From an uncultured Dehalococcoidia bacterium (lineage in GTDB: Bacteria > Chloroflexota > Dehalococcoidia > GIF9 > UBA5629), in assembly GCA_937975645.1 (NCBI GenBank), contig CALJTV010000017.1, positions 34,201 to 98,200 on the forward strand: a stretch of 64,000 nucleotides of DNA, given 5' to 3'. The notes beneath the pieces were generated by a model, which searched no databases, was not told where the DNA came from, and was given only the letters and a program-made list of their open reading frames with translations. Shown here in pieces: positions 56,470 to 63,958 of the stretch. The position numbers were made by a program, and so were the translations under genes. The stretch's first letter is position 1; the number at the start of each line of letters is the position of its first letter.

Positions 56470-56998
56470 CGCTGAGACCACTGGACGGGTGCCTCCAATC
56501 ATTGCCGTAGTAGGCGCATCAGAATCAGGTAAAACTGCGTTAATAGAGGCTCTTATTGCAGACTTAAGGTCGCGCGGTTACAGGGTGGCGACTATAAAAC
56601 ATGCCCCCCGGGAGTTATCTTTTGACAGACCGTATAAAGATAGCTGGCGTCACATCAAGGCAGGTAGTGAAGCAACTTTGATCGTCTCCGCCAGACAGAT
56701 AGTGTTAATCAAGCCCACCTTGAGTGAACTTCCTCTGAATGAGGCAGTGCAGTTGCTTGGTGCTGAATATGACATCCTGCTTGCCGAGGGGTTTAAACAG
56801 AGTGATGCTCCGAAGATTAAAGTGTGCAAAGGGCCTGAAGATGGCAGTGTCTTCGGCTTGAAAAATCTGATAGCAATCGTTAGCAGAACACCAGTAGAAA
56901 GCAGGGTCAGGAGTTTCTCTCCAAATGACATTGATCGGCTTGTAGATTTTCTAGAGGAGATGTTTTTGAAGCCCTGGAGAGAGGCTAAAGACGGGTGA
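56450..56998 (+). CDS. mobB: MobB-like molybdopterin-guanine-dinucleotide protein
   Basis: 182 aa. The GTP-binding P-loop is VVGASESGKTALIEALI near residue 22. TIKHAPRELSFDRPYKDSWR and AGSEATLIVS match MobB. LLAEGFKQSDAPKIKV near residue 115 is also typical. MobB aids MGD cofactor synthesis for molybdenum or tungsten enzymes. It starts inside the 3' end of the IscU-like gene. Confidence 0.88.
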   Translation: MALSMSSAETTGRVPPIIAVVGASESGKTALIEALIADLRSRGYRVATIKHAPRELSFDRPYKDSWRHIKAGSEATLIVSARQIVLIKPTLSELPLNEAVQLLGAEYDILLAEGFKQSDAPKIKVCKGPEDGSVFGLKNLIAIVSRTPVESRVRSFSPNDIDRLVDFLEEMFLKPWREAKDG

Positions 56999-57092
56999 GA
57001 CGGCTACTTGTGGGAGCTTTTATGATTTTGCAGCGAGTCAAAACAGGTGGGGGATCCTCCGGGCGATAGGGCGAAAAGGTGGTTAGACTTCC

Positions 57093-57764
57093 TTGTTGGT
57101 TACTCTTAGTATAGATGGGGTTGAGGTCAAAGCCAGGAAGGGCGAAAAGATTATCTGGGTAGCTCTCGATAATGGGTTCTATATCCCCAACCTTTGTGCG
57201 GTGAGGGGTGTTGAACCACCTTTCGCTTCTTGCCGGCTGTGCTTTGTGGAGGTCGAAGGTAGACAAGCACCTGTTACCTCCTGTACTGAGCCGGCCGTCG
57301 ACGGTATGGTGGTCCATCTAAATACACCTAGGGTTCATCGGCTCCGAAGTGCCGCCTTTGAGTTTTTACTCAGCCATCACCGCCTTGACTGCGTTCACTG
57401 TGCCAAGAATCGGAATTGCGGACTTCAAGAGATCGCTTCTCGCCTCAAGCTGCGTTTGAAGCCAAAACGGTTGAAACAGATACCCAGAAACCTGCCGGTG
57501 GATTCCAGTCACCCGTTATTCATATATGACCCGAATAAATGTGTCCTTTGCGGCAAATGTGTCTGGGTGTGCCAAGAAAAAGGCACCGGGACACTTGACT
57601 TCGCATTTCGTGGTATCAACACTGTCGTCAGCACTTTCGCTGGCAAGCCTCTGGCGGAAGCTGATTGTGAAGCCTGTTTAGCCTGTGTACAGGTGTGCCC
57701 GGTGGGTGCTCTAGTGCCTAAGGAAGGTGTTCCTTCGATCTTTATCCCCCGGGCTGGCATATGA
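57093..57764 (+). CDS. HoxU-like ferredoxin subunit (stand-alone)
   Basis: 223 aa starting at TTG 57093; a stop codon precedes in frame, so a TTG (57093 or 57096) is the only upstream option. It carries the NuoG N-terminal set: [2Fe-2S] ligands in CAVRGVEP, CRLCFVEVEG and TSCTEP, a His-type cluster (DCVHCAKNRNCGLQ), and two 4Fe-4S motifs (CVLCGKCVWVCQEK and CEACLACVQVCPVGA). The MopB half is missing, as in HoxU of NAD-linked hydrogenases. It could replace the NuoG subunit of complex 1 or serve an enzyme encoded elsewhere. Confidence 0.9.
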   Translation: MLVTLSIDGVEVKARKGEKIIWVALDNGFYIPNLCAVRGVEPPFASCRLCFVEVEGRQAPVTSCTEPAVDGMVVHLNTPRVHRLRSAAFEFLLSHHRLDCVHCAKNRNCGLQEIASRLKLRLKPKRLKQIPRNLPVDSSHPLFIYDPNKCVLCGKCVWVCQEKGTGTLDFAFRGINTVVSTFAGKPLAEADCEACLACVQVCPVGALVPKEGVPSIFIPRAGI

Positions 57765-57773
57765 CCAACTCAT

Positions 57774-58409
57774 TCAGTCCTCCCAGGCATCCTTGCTGAT
57801 CAATGGTACAAATCGGCAGCCGCCTAGGTTTTCGATCACGACTCTCTTTTCTTTCTTGGTTACTTTGATTAACTCCTGCTCCCATCTTGATCCCACCGGT
57901 ATTACCATCTTGCCTTTTGTAGACAACTGCTCCAGCAGTACATCCGGCACTCGGGGTGCCCCGGCGGTCACTATTATGGCATCGTAGGGAGCCCCCTCTG
58001 GCCATCCTAAAGTTTCCCTTGCTAGGTGTATCTCTACATTCCTGTATCCGAGTCTATCAAGGAGCCTTTTTGCCGAGTCCGCGAGTTCAGGGATACGCTC
58101 GACGCTGACTACCCATCGGGACAATTCAGCCAGTATGGCGGTCTGATAGCCGCTTCCAGTGCCGATTTCAAGTACCTTTTCGTTGCCTTGTAATTCCAGC
58201 GCTTGTGTCATCAGGGCTACGATGAATGGCTGTGAAATGGTCTGTCCGTAGCCAATGCTTAGGGGGATGTCCTCGTAGGCTAAATTGTAAGATTCTGGTG
58301 GAACAAAGAGTTCACGGGGTATCCGCTCCATCGCTGAAAGTACGCGCTTGTCTAAGATCTCATGGCGCAAGGATTCAAACAGTCGCTCTCTGCTTATTTG
58401 GAGACTCAC
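57774..58409 (-). CDS. pcm: Protein-L-isoaspartate O-methyltransferase
   Basis: 211 aa. SAM-binding motifs are VLEIGTGSGYQTAILAEL and VVSVERIPELADSA, with YEDIPLSIGYGQTISQPFIV and DAIIVTAGAPRVPDVLLEQL as the family's own signatures. It methylates damaged isoaspartyl residues so they can revert to aspartate. It is convergent with the HoxU-like gene, with 9 bases between stops. Confidence 0.95.
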   Translation of the reverse strand: MSLQISRERLFESLRHEILDKRVLSAMERIPRELFVPPESYNLAYEDIPLSIGYGQTISQPFIVALMTQALELQGNEKVLEIGTGSGYQTAILAELSRWVVSVERIPELADSAKRLLDRLGYRNVEIHLARETLGWPEGAPYDAIIVTAGAPRVPDVLLEQLSTKGKMVIPVGSRWEQELIKVTKKEKRVVIENLGGCRFVPLISKDAWED

Positions 58410-58421
58410 GCAGGTTTGCCT

Positions 58422-58670
58422 TCAGCCTAGTATGAAGCTCAGGACAACCAGGATCAGGAAAAGACTCCCGGCTATGACACCTATCCTCCGCAGGTCAGCC
58501 AGCACGTGTTTGTATTTATCCCTCTGCATACTCGGGATATTCAGTTCAGCCAGACCTGTGGCTGTCATCCTCTTTGGCGTAGGGCTAACTATAGTTGTTA
58601 CGCGGGGCGATGTCTGTGATCGCGTAGCAACCTTGTGCTTTATTCTCCGTCTGCTCTTTTTTTTCTTCAT
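58422..58670 (-). CDS. Small basic single-span membrane protein (hypothetical)
   Basis: 82 aa. A strongly basic N-terminus (MKKKKSRRRIKHK) is followed by a Pro/Thr-rich stretch and one C-terminal hydrophobic helix (IGVIAGSLFLILVVLSFILG). It lies between pcm and the recombinase on the same strand, with short gaps, so it may share their transcript. No function is recognised. Confidence 0.5.
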   Translation of the reverse strand: MKKKKSRRRIKHKVATRSQTSPRVTTIVSPTPKRMTATGLAELNIPSMQRDKYKHVLADLRRIGVIAGSLFLILVVLSFILG

Positions 58671-58697
58671 AGCTTACCTCTCGTTCATTGTGCGGAA

Positions 58698-59573
58698 CTA
58701 ACCGATCCTTTCCACGTGGGTGTATGCCTTGGTGGTGGATATATGGGCGTGCCCCAGGAGCTCTTTGACTGATTTCAAGTCAGTGCCGCTCCTCAGCTTT
58801 TGGATAGCAAAACTATGTCTGATGTTCCGGGGGGTCACCCTGGTATTCAGTCCGGCTTTACTGGCATAGCCTTGCACTATTTGCCAGAAGCCCTGACGTG
58901 TTAGCCGTTCGCCGCGCCTGTTTACAAAAAGGGCAGTTTCCCTTTCGTCATTAGTTAGTTGCACGCGAGCACCATCACAATATTCTTTCACAATTTGAGC
59001 GATCCTGCCATCTATCGGTATGATCCTCACAGTGGAACCACGACCCGTGCATTTGACAAAGTTCTTTCTGAGATTGACATCTTTTACGTTGAGCGACATG
59101 AGCTCACTCACCCTTAAACCCGTGGCGTAAAGCAATTCCAGCATTGCCCTATCTCTTTTTGCCTCTGGCGTTGACAGTTTGGCTGGTTCGGCTAGCAGAT
59201 TTTTGATCTCCGACACAGAGAGGGGTCTTGGTACTGGTTTTCTCACCTTAGGTGAAGCTAAAATAGGTGTCAAGTCGTCCCGTAATATCCCCTTTTTTTG
59301 GAGGAAGATTATAAATGACTTGGCGGCGGCAACCTTGCGTGCTATGGTAGATGCTTTGTAGCCTTTTTCTCTAAGAGAACGCAAGTACCCAGCCAGTACC
59401 TTCGCATCTAGGCGCATCTGCGCCCGTGATTCATCAAGGGTGGCTGACTCTGCGTAGTCAACCAACTGGTTCAGGTCTGCGGCGTAGGCAAGCAGAGTGT
59501 TATGGGAGTATTTTTTTTCCTCGTCTAGATACTGAAGAAACGGCTTTATGTTTGCTCGAATTTGGGAAAACAT
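58698..59573 (-). CDS. XerC/D-like tyrosine recombinase with atypical catalytic residues
   Basis: 291 aa from the ATG at 59573, chosen because an extended -10 (59585-59590) lies 5 bases before its expected RNA start; the longer reading to 59594 would begin upstream of it. The SAM-like N-terminal domain and the catalytic domain are complete in length. Catalytic Arg (ATGLRVSELM), the second Arg (IRHSFA), His (LLGHAHIS) and Tyr (AYTHV) are present. The beta-hairpin Lys reads GRGSTVRIIP (Thr in place of Lys), and HxxR reads RNIR (Arg for His). The C-terminal tail is short. Its closest role is Xer-type recombination, but activity needs testing. Confidence 0.85.
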   Translation of the reverse strand: MFSQIRANIKPFLQYLDEEKKYSHNTLLAYAADLNQLVDYAESATLDESRAQMRLDAKVLAGYLRSLREKGYKASTIARKVAAAKSFIIFLQKKGILRDDLTPILASPKVRKPVPRPLSVSEIKNLLAEPAKLSTPEAKRDRAMLELLYATGLRVSELMSLNVKDVNLRKNFVKCTGRGSTVRIIPIDGRIAQIVKEYCDGARVQLTNDERETALFVNRRGERLTRQGFWQIVQGYASKAGLNTRVTPRNIRHSFAIQKLRSGTDLKSVKELLGHAHISTTKAYTHVERIG

Positions 59574-59584
59574 TGCTAGTTTAT

Positions 59585-59593
59585 ATTTTAACA
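59585..59593 (-). promoter_or_regulatory. Extended -10 promoter of the recombinase gene
   Basis: On the minus strand TGT-TAAAAT places TAAAAT at 59590-59585. The expected RNA start near 59578 leaves a leader of only about 5 bases before the ATG. Confidence 0.45.
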
Positions 59594-59661
59594 TAAAGTT
59601 GAGGACGGGGCTAATATCTGCTGCGGTCTGTTCAAGTCGGCTTTTGCTGGGTTGTTGTCAG

Positions 59662-59670
59662 TGTTACAAT
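59662..59670 (+). promoter_or_regulatory. Extended -10 promoter of uvrC
   Basis: TGT-TACAAT (TACAAT at 59665-59670) predicts an RNA start near 59677, 5 bases before the uvrC ATG. Confidence 0.4.
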
Positions 59671-59681
59671 AGATTCAAAAG

Positions 59682-61493
59682 ATGCCGAGATTTTCTGCGC
59701 AGCATTTGAAAGCGTTGCCGATAAAGCCTGGTGTCTATATTTTTAAAGACAGCCGGGGCAGGGTAATTTATGTGGGTAAGGCAACATGTTTGAACAGCCG
59801 TGTGCAGGCTTACTTCGGTCATAGCTCCTCACTTTCGCCCAAACATCAGAAATTGGTAGCCAATATAGACGATGTTGAGGTCATTGTAACCGATTCTGAG
59901 CAGGAAGCCCTGATACTTGAATGCAATCTAATAAAGAAATACCGCCCGATCTACAATGTCCGACTTAAGGATGACAAAAGTTTTCCATACCTGAAGATAG
60001 ACTTGAAAGACGAGTGGCCTACTCTACGGATCACGAGGCGTTTTGACAAAGACGGCGGCAGATATTTTGGTCCGTTTGCCAGTGCCAGTTCGGTGCGGCA
60101 GACCCTAAAATTGCTGAAGAAAATGTTTCCTCTCCGTTCCTGCAACAAGCGTATCACAGGCAAGGAGGCACGACCGTGTTTGGAATATCATATCAAACGG
60201 TGCCTTGGTCCTTGCGTCGGAGCTGTTAGTAAAGAGCAGTATAGAGAAATTATCGAGCAGGTCATTCTATTTCTTGACGGTAAGCACCAATTGGTAACAC
60301 GGGACCTAAGGAAGAAAATGGAGGAGGCTTCAGAGAGACTGGAGTTTGAGAGGGCAGCTGCGCTTCGTGACCAGCTCAAAGCTGTTGAGAGGGTTATTGA
60401 GGGACAAAAAATAGCTGTGACAGTGAAGGGTAATTACGACGCCATTGCTATGGTGCAGACAAAGGACTTGGCTTATGTCGAGGTCTTCTTCGTAAGGAAT
60501 GACAGGTTGAACGGGCGTGAGTATTTCCTGCTGGAAGGAATCTATGGCGAAGAGCCGGAACAGATTATGACCAGCTTCATCAAGCAGTACTATGCTTCAG
60601 CCACCTCTATTCCGCCTGTTATCTTACTTCAGTGCCCGGTTGAGGAGCCAGAAATTTTGATGACATGGCTATCGGGTTTGCGTGGGGCGTCCGTTAAAAT
60701 CGTTGTGCCACGGCGCGGAGCTAAAAAGCAGTTGATGGATACAATTATTGAAGACGCGCGGCAGGGGTTGCTGATGTACCAGGCAAAACAGTCAACAACA
60801 GTACAGGCCGCATTGGTCTTGGAAGAACTAAAAGAAATGCTTGGTTTACTTTCTGTACCAGCTAGGATAGAAGGCTATGACGTATCCAATATCAGGGGCA
60901 AGCTTGCAGTAGGTAGTATGGTTGTGTTTGAACATGGTTTTCCTAGACCAGCTCAATATCGAAGGTTTAGACTTAGGCTAACTGATCGTATCGATGATTA
61001 TGCTATGATGCGTGAGATGCTGACAAGGCGTTTCAGACGGTTTCTTGCAGGCGACGAGAAGTGGTCGGTGGTTCCTGACCTCATTTTGATAGACGGCGGC
61101 AGGGGCCATCTTAACACGGCTCTTGAGGTGCTGGACGAGCTTGGCATAAAACATGTTCCACTGATCAGCTTAGCCAAGGAGAATGAGGAACTATTTGTGC
61201 CAGGTAGTCCTGACCCTGTTGAAGTACCCAAGACTTCTGCGGCATTACACTTGCTCCAAAGGGTGAGGGACGAAGCACACCGCTTTGCAGTCACTTATCA
61301 CCGGAATCTGCGTCTCAGGGAGGCCGCGGTGTCCTTGCTGGATACAGTTCCAGGGATAGGTAGCAAGAGGAAGAAGGCTTTGCTGGTTAAGTTCGGTTCT
61401 CTGGAGCGTATCAGAGAGGCCTCAGTAGAAGAGCTGGCTAAAGTAAAGGGGATGACCTATAAAGTGGCCCAAACATTGAAAGAATACCTTTAG
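59682..61493 (+). CDS. uvrC: Excinuclease ABC subunit C
   Basis: 603 aa, normal for UvrC. The N-terminal GIY-YIG nuclease is GVYIFKDSRGRVIYVGKA. The four-Cys-type region has CNKRITGKEARPCLEYHIKR then CLGPC. The UVR domain and the RNase H-like second nuclease follow (EGYDVSNIRGKLAVGSMVVF and DLILIDGGRGHLN). The C-terminus carries helix-hairpin-helix motifs (VPGIGSKRKKALLVKFGS). It makes both incisions in nucleotide excision repair with UvrAB. Confidence 0.97.
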   Translation: MPRFSAQHLKALPIKPGVYIFKDSRGRVIYVGKATCLNSRVQAYFGHSSSLSPKHQKLVANIDDVEVIVTDSEQEALILECNLIKKYRPIYNVRLKDDKSFPYLKIDLKDEWPTLRITRRFDKDGGRYFGPFASASSVRQTLKLLKKMFPLRSCNKRITGKEARPCLEYHIKRCLGPCVGAVSKEQYREIIEQVILFLDGKHQLVTRDLRKKMEEASERLEFERAAALRDQLKAVERVIEGQKIAVTVKGNYDAIAMVQTKDLAYVEVFFVRNDRLNGREYFLLEGIYGEEPEQIMTSFIKQYYASATSIPPVILLQCPVEEPEILMTWLSGLRGASVKIVVPRRGAKKQLMDTIIEDARQGLLMYQAKQSTTVQAALVLEELKEMLGLLSVPARIEGYDVSNIRGKLAVGSMVVFEHGFPRPAQYRRFRLRLTDRIDDYAMMREMLTRRFRRFLAGDEKWSVVPDLILIDGGRGHLNTALEVLDELGIKHVPLISLAKENEELFVPGSPDPVEVPKTSAALHLLQRVRDEAHRFAVTYHRNLRLREAAVSLLDTVPGIGSKRKKALLVKFGSLERIREASVEELAKVKGMTYKVAQTLKEYL

Positions 61494-61498
61494 TGACT

Positions 61499-61514
61499 GT
61501 CAAAGTTATTTGAC
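61499..61514 (+). repeat. Short inverted repeat after uvrC
   Basis: GTCAAA (61499-61504) and TTTGAC (61509-61514) form a 6-bp stem with a 4-base loop, 5 bases after the uvrC stop. The stem is AT-rich and no T tract follows, so a terminator role is weak. Confidence 0.3.
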
Positions 61515-61533
61515 ATAAGGTGGAGCATTGCCA

Positions 61534-61734
61534 ATGGTTAGATCCTGGGTGTGCCCGAAGTGTCTTGGCGATTTAGACAAGTTCTATGTAGAAGAAGGTG
61601 ATACCATGGTCACCGACGAAAAGATAGTCTGTCCCAATTGTGGGTACACTTTGGAAGGTGCTGTGGGTGAATGTGGTGGGCATTCCGAGAGCGAATGTGA
61701 GGCAGACAAAGGCCATGTGGAGAAAACCCCATAG
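61534..61734 (+). CDS. Small zinc-ribbon protein
   Basis: 66 aa from the ATG at 61534, with AAGGTGGAG (61517-61525) 8 bases before it; a TTG two codons earlier is too close to that site. The zinc-ribbon pattern is CPKCLGDLDKFYV and CPNCGYTLE, with a Cys/His-rich tail (GECGGHSESECE). The function is unknown. It follows uvrC by 40 bases. Confidence 0.6.
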   Translation: MVRSWVCPKCLGDLDKFYVEEGDTMVTDEKIVCPNCGYTLEGAVGECGGHSESECEADKGHVEKTP

Positions 61735-61752
61735 TAGGCTAGGGTCCAATCC

Positions 61753-61827
61753 TGGAGCGGGTGAGCGGATTCGAACCGCCGACGTCTTGCTTGGGAAGCA
61801 AGCATTCTGCCGCTGAATTACACCCGC
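61753..61827 (-). tRNA. tRNA-Gly (anticodon CCC)
   Basis: On the minus strand the acceptor GCGGGTG pairs with CACCCGC. The anticodon stem CTTGC/GCAAG holds loop TTCCCAA, anticodon CCC. T-loop TTCGAAT, discriminator T. CCA is encoded (61755-61753). Confidence 0.97.
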
Positions 61828-61839
61828 CGGTCACCTTAT

Positions 61840-61869
61840 ATTAAAGCTGTTTTTCGTTACTACTGTCAA
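61840..61869 (-). promoter_or_regulatory. Promoter of tRNA-Gly
   Basis: On the minus strand TTGACA (61869-61864), an 18-base spacer and TTTAAT (61845-61840) lie 12 bases before the tRNA. Confidence 0.7.
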
Positions 61870-61892
61870 CAGCACTTTGCGCCCATGGAATA

Positions 61893-62342
61893 TCAACTGG
61901 AGTGAAGCCATGCAGGGCTGGTAGCTTCGCTGATTGAGTCATGGGACGGGATGTAAGGCTTAATGTCAAGTACGGGGGTACCGTTCACTGCATCGAGACC
62001 CATAACCTCCAGGGTGTTCCGCTGGTGCCCAAGCAGTTTCACCACTGTCATACCAATAGGGTTAGGGCGTGTGGGACTCCGGGTCGCGAACACTCCCGTT
62101 AATGGCAGCGATTGATCGCCTTTGGGGTGTACCTTTGTTGGTGGCTTCTGCTTCGGGGGCAATTTATGCATCCAGTAGATAATAATGAGGTGAGAGAAAC
62201 CATCTACGCCGTCTAGTGCTGCTTCTAAGTCTTTCTTGACTACTATTTGTGAAATCACCGATTGCCAGTCTTTGTGCTTTGTATCAGTGATCGAATTTCT
62301 TACGGTCCCGACAGATATCAGGTTGATTTTGTGTACTGCCAT
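61893..62342 (-). CDS. TrmO/TsaA-family tRNA methyltransferase-like protein
   Basis: 149 aa from the ATG at 62342; the frame extends 12 codons further to a TTG. Family blocks are INLISVGTVRNSI, LDGVDGFSHLIIIYWMHK and the SAM-binding GVFATRSPTRPNPIGMTVVK. LDAVNGTPVLDIKPYIPSHD completes the fold. TrmO methylates N6-threonylcarbamoyl-adenosine at position 37 of tRNA-Thr. The Thr-specific substrate fits the family, but is not proven here. Confidence 0.87.
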   Translation of the reverse strand: MAVHKINLISVGTVRNSITDTKHKDWQSVISQIVVKKDLEAALDGVDGFSHLIIIYWMHKLPPKQKPPTKVHPKGDQSLPLTGVFATRSPTRPNPIGMTVVKLLGHQRNTLEVMGLDAVNGTPVLDIKPYIPSHDSISEATSPAWLHSS

Positions 62343-62401
62343 CGAAAGTCTTTTCTGCTGGTTCCTAATTGCACGCAAGAGTGTGCCTAGTTTTCTGGTG
62401 G

Positions 62402-63640
62402 CTATGCCAATGGTGTTAGCGTCAGTATCTTTTTGGCGATCTGTGGATATTTGGCGATAAACAGCAGTTCGTCCTCAACCAGCGGTTTCTGACAGGCTAC
62501 ATTGGCATATCTAACCAATTCCAAGATCGTTTCTGCCTCTTGGGCGTCTTTGAACTCAACTGCCATTTTGCCCATGACGTGTTTGAAGCCTGAAATTCCA
62601 CCATATTCACCGGTGCATATCTGGCTACCTGTCTCCACAAGTTCTGGCTCACCTCGCCCGAGTTCGGTGTAGCTGTAAAGTTCATAGTTTTGTGGGTCCT
62701 TGAGTACTCCGTCGGCGTGGATGCCTGAAGCATGGGCAAATGCGTTTGCACCAACTCCTGGTTGGTTAATTGGTATGGGCACCTTGAAGGCATAGCTGGC
62801 GAACTTAGCCATTTTCCAAGCCATGTTGAGTTTGATGTGATTGCCCAGCTTGTATTGCCCGGCGAAGCCCTTGGACTTGGTCACGGCAAGGACAGTTGCT
62901 ACTAGATCAGCATTTCCAGCCCGCTCGCCGATTCCGTTGACGGTTGTGTTAATGTAGGCATCTTGACCAGCGTCCAGGACGCCTTTTGCCCCAGCGAGTG
63001 AATTCGCTACCGCCATGCCAAGGTCACCGTGGCAATGGAGCTCTATAGGCATTCCCACTTCCTTTGCCAGCGTCCGCGTGGTCTCATAAATGGTAAATGG
63101 GTTGTCATAACCCAACGTGTCACAATATCTGAGGCGATCGGCGCCGTGCAACTTTGCCTGGGTTGCGAATTTGATCAGGAAGTCTAGATCCGTTCTAGAA
63201 GCATCTTCGGCATTGACGCCTATAGATTTAGCACCGCACTGCCGTGCTGCGTCTACTGCATCGGTCATCATTTTTACAATGTCGTCCCGGGTCTTGCGTC
63301 CCAGAAACTTCCCCTGAATCATCTGGTCAGAGGTGGAGATTGAAAGGTTAAGGTGTTGAAGTTTGGGTACAAGTTTGAAGGCGGTTTCTACATCCTCTAC
63401 AGTGGCTCTTACCCATCCACCTAACCTTATTGGCTTCAGGACGCCCATCTCAGCTAGTTCCAAATTTGCCTGCAGGTAGTATGTTTCATGTCGTGTAGTG
63501 GGAAAGCCGAATTCAGACTGGAATACCCCCATCTCATTTAGGTAAAGATTTATCATTGTTTTTTCGAGTTTTGACAGCCCCAGGTTCGCAGTCTGTACAC
63601 CATCTCTGTTAGTTACATCGATTATGTAGATTTTTGCCAT
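62402..63640 (-). CDS. Re-citrate synthase / homocitrate synthase-like acyltransferase
   Basis: 412 aa, DRE-TIM superfamily. VTNRDGVQTANLGLSKLEK replaces the DTTLRDG motif of 2-isopropylmalate synthases, and metal-binding ELHCHGDLGMAVANSLAGA is clear. NQPGVGANAFAHASGIHADG and YGGISGFKHVMGK follow. It condenses acetyl-CoA with a 2-oxo acid. The NRDG-type start and overall layout recall the Re-citrate synthase of Clostridium kluyveri and Dehalococcoides, which feeds an incomplete TCA pathway. Homocitrate or citramalate synthase are alternatives. It is monocistronic, with its own promoter. Confidence 0.85.
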   Translation of the reverse strand: MAKIYIIDVTNRDGVQTANLGLSKLEKTMINLYLNEMGVFQSEFGFPTTRHETYYLQANLELAEMGVLKPIRLGGWVRATVEDVETAFKLVPKLQHLNLSISTSDQMIQGKFLGRKTRDDIVKMMTDAVDAARQCGAKSIGVNAEDASRTDLDFLIKFATQAKLHGADRLRYCDTLGYDNPFTIYETTRTLAKEVGMPIELHCHGDLGMAVANSLAGAKGVLDAGQDAYINTTVNGIGERAGNADLVATVLAVTKSKGFAGQYKLGNHIKLNMAWKMAKFASYAFKVPIPINQPGVGANAFAHASGIHADGVLKDPQNYELYSYTELGRGEPELVETGSQICTGEYGGISGFKHVMGKMAVEFKDAQEAETILELVRYANVACQKPLVEDELLFIAKYPQIAKKILTLTPLA

Positions 63641-63700
63641 AGAGGCTCCTCCTGTGAAAAAGTATGGTTGAGCTATCAGAAAGGGTTACTCAACTTTTTG

Positions 63701-63709
63701 ATTATAGCA
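63701..63709 (-). promoter_or_regulatory. Extended -10 promoter of the synthase gene
   Basis: On the minus strand TGC-TATAAT places TATAAT at 63706-63701, with TAGACT (4 of 6) 17 bases upstream. The leader to the ATG at 63640 would be about 54 bases. Confidence 0.6.
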
Positions 63710-63903
63710 GCATGTGACACGTTAGTCTAGGCGCAGGTCATTCTGTCGATGGGCTGGCGTTGCTTCTTGGGAGGTGTGCTTATTACTGGCATTCAGTAGC
63801 TTTTCATCTCCTGTGTGGGGGAGTGTTCCTAGTGGCTTGTTTCGCTAAGCCAAATGGCTCGGCTCTATTATAAAGTCTGTGGAAAAAATCTTTTGGAAAA
63901 TTT

Positions 63904-63958
63904 ATGGTGGTAAGAACCCCAGAGCAAAGTAGTAAAAGAGAGGAGGGCTTACCACCAT
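63904..63958 (+). repeat. Inverted repeat that encloses the start codon
   Basis: ATGGTGGTAAG (63904-63914) and CTTACCACCAT (63948-63958) are perfect complements over 11 bases, with a 33-base loop. The second arm includes the AT of the ATG at 63957. The ribosome site AGGAGG (63941-63946) is in the loop beside the stem. Confidence 0.8.
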
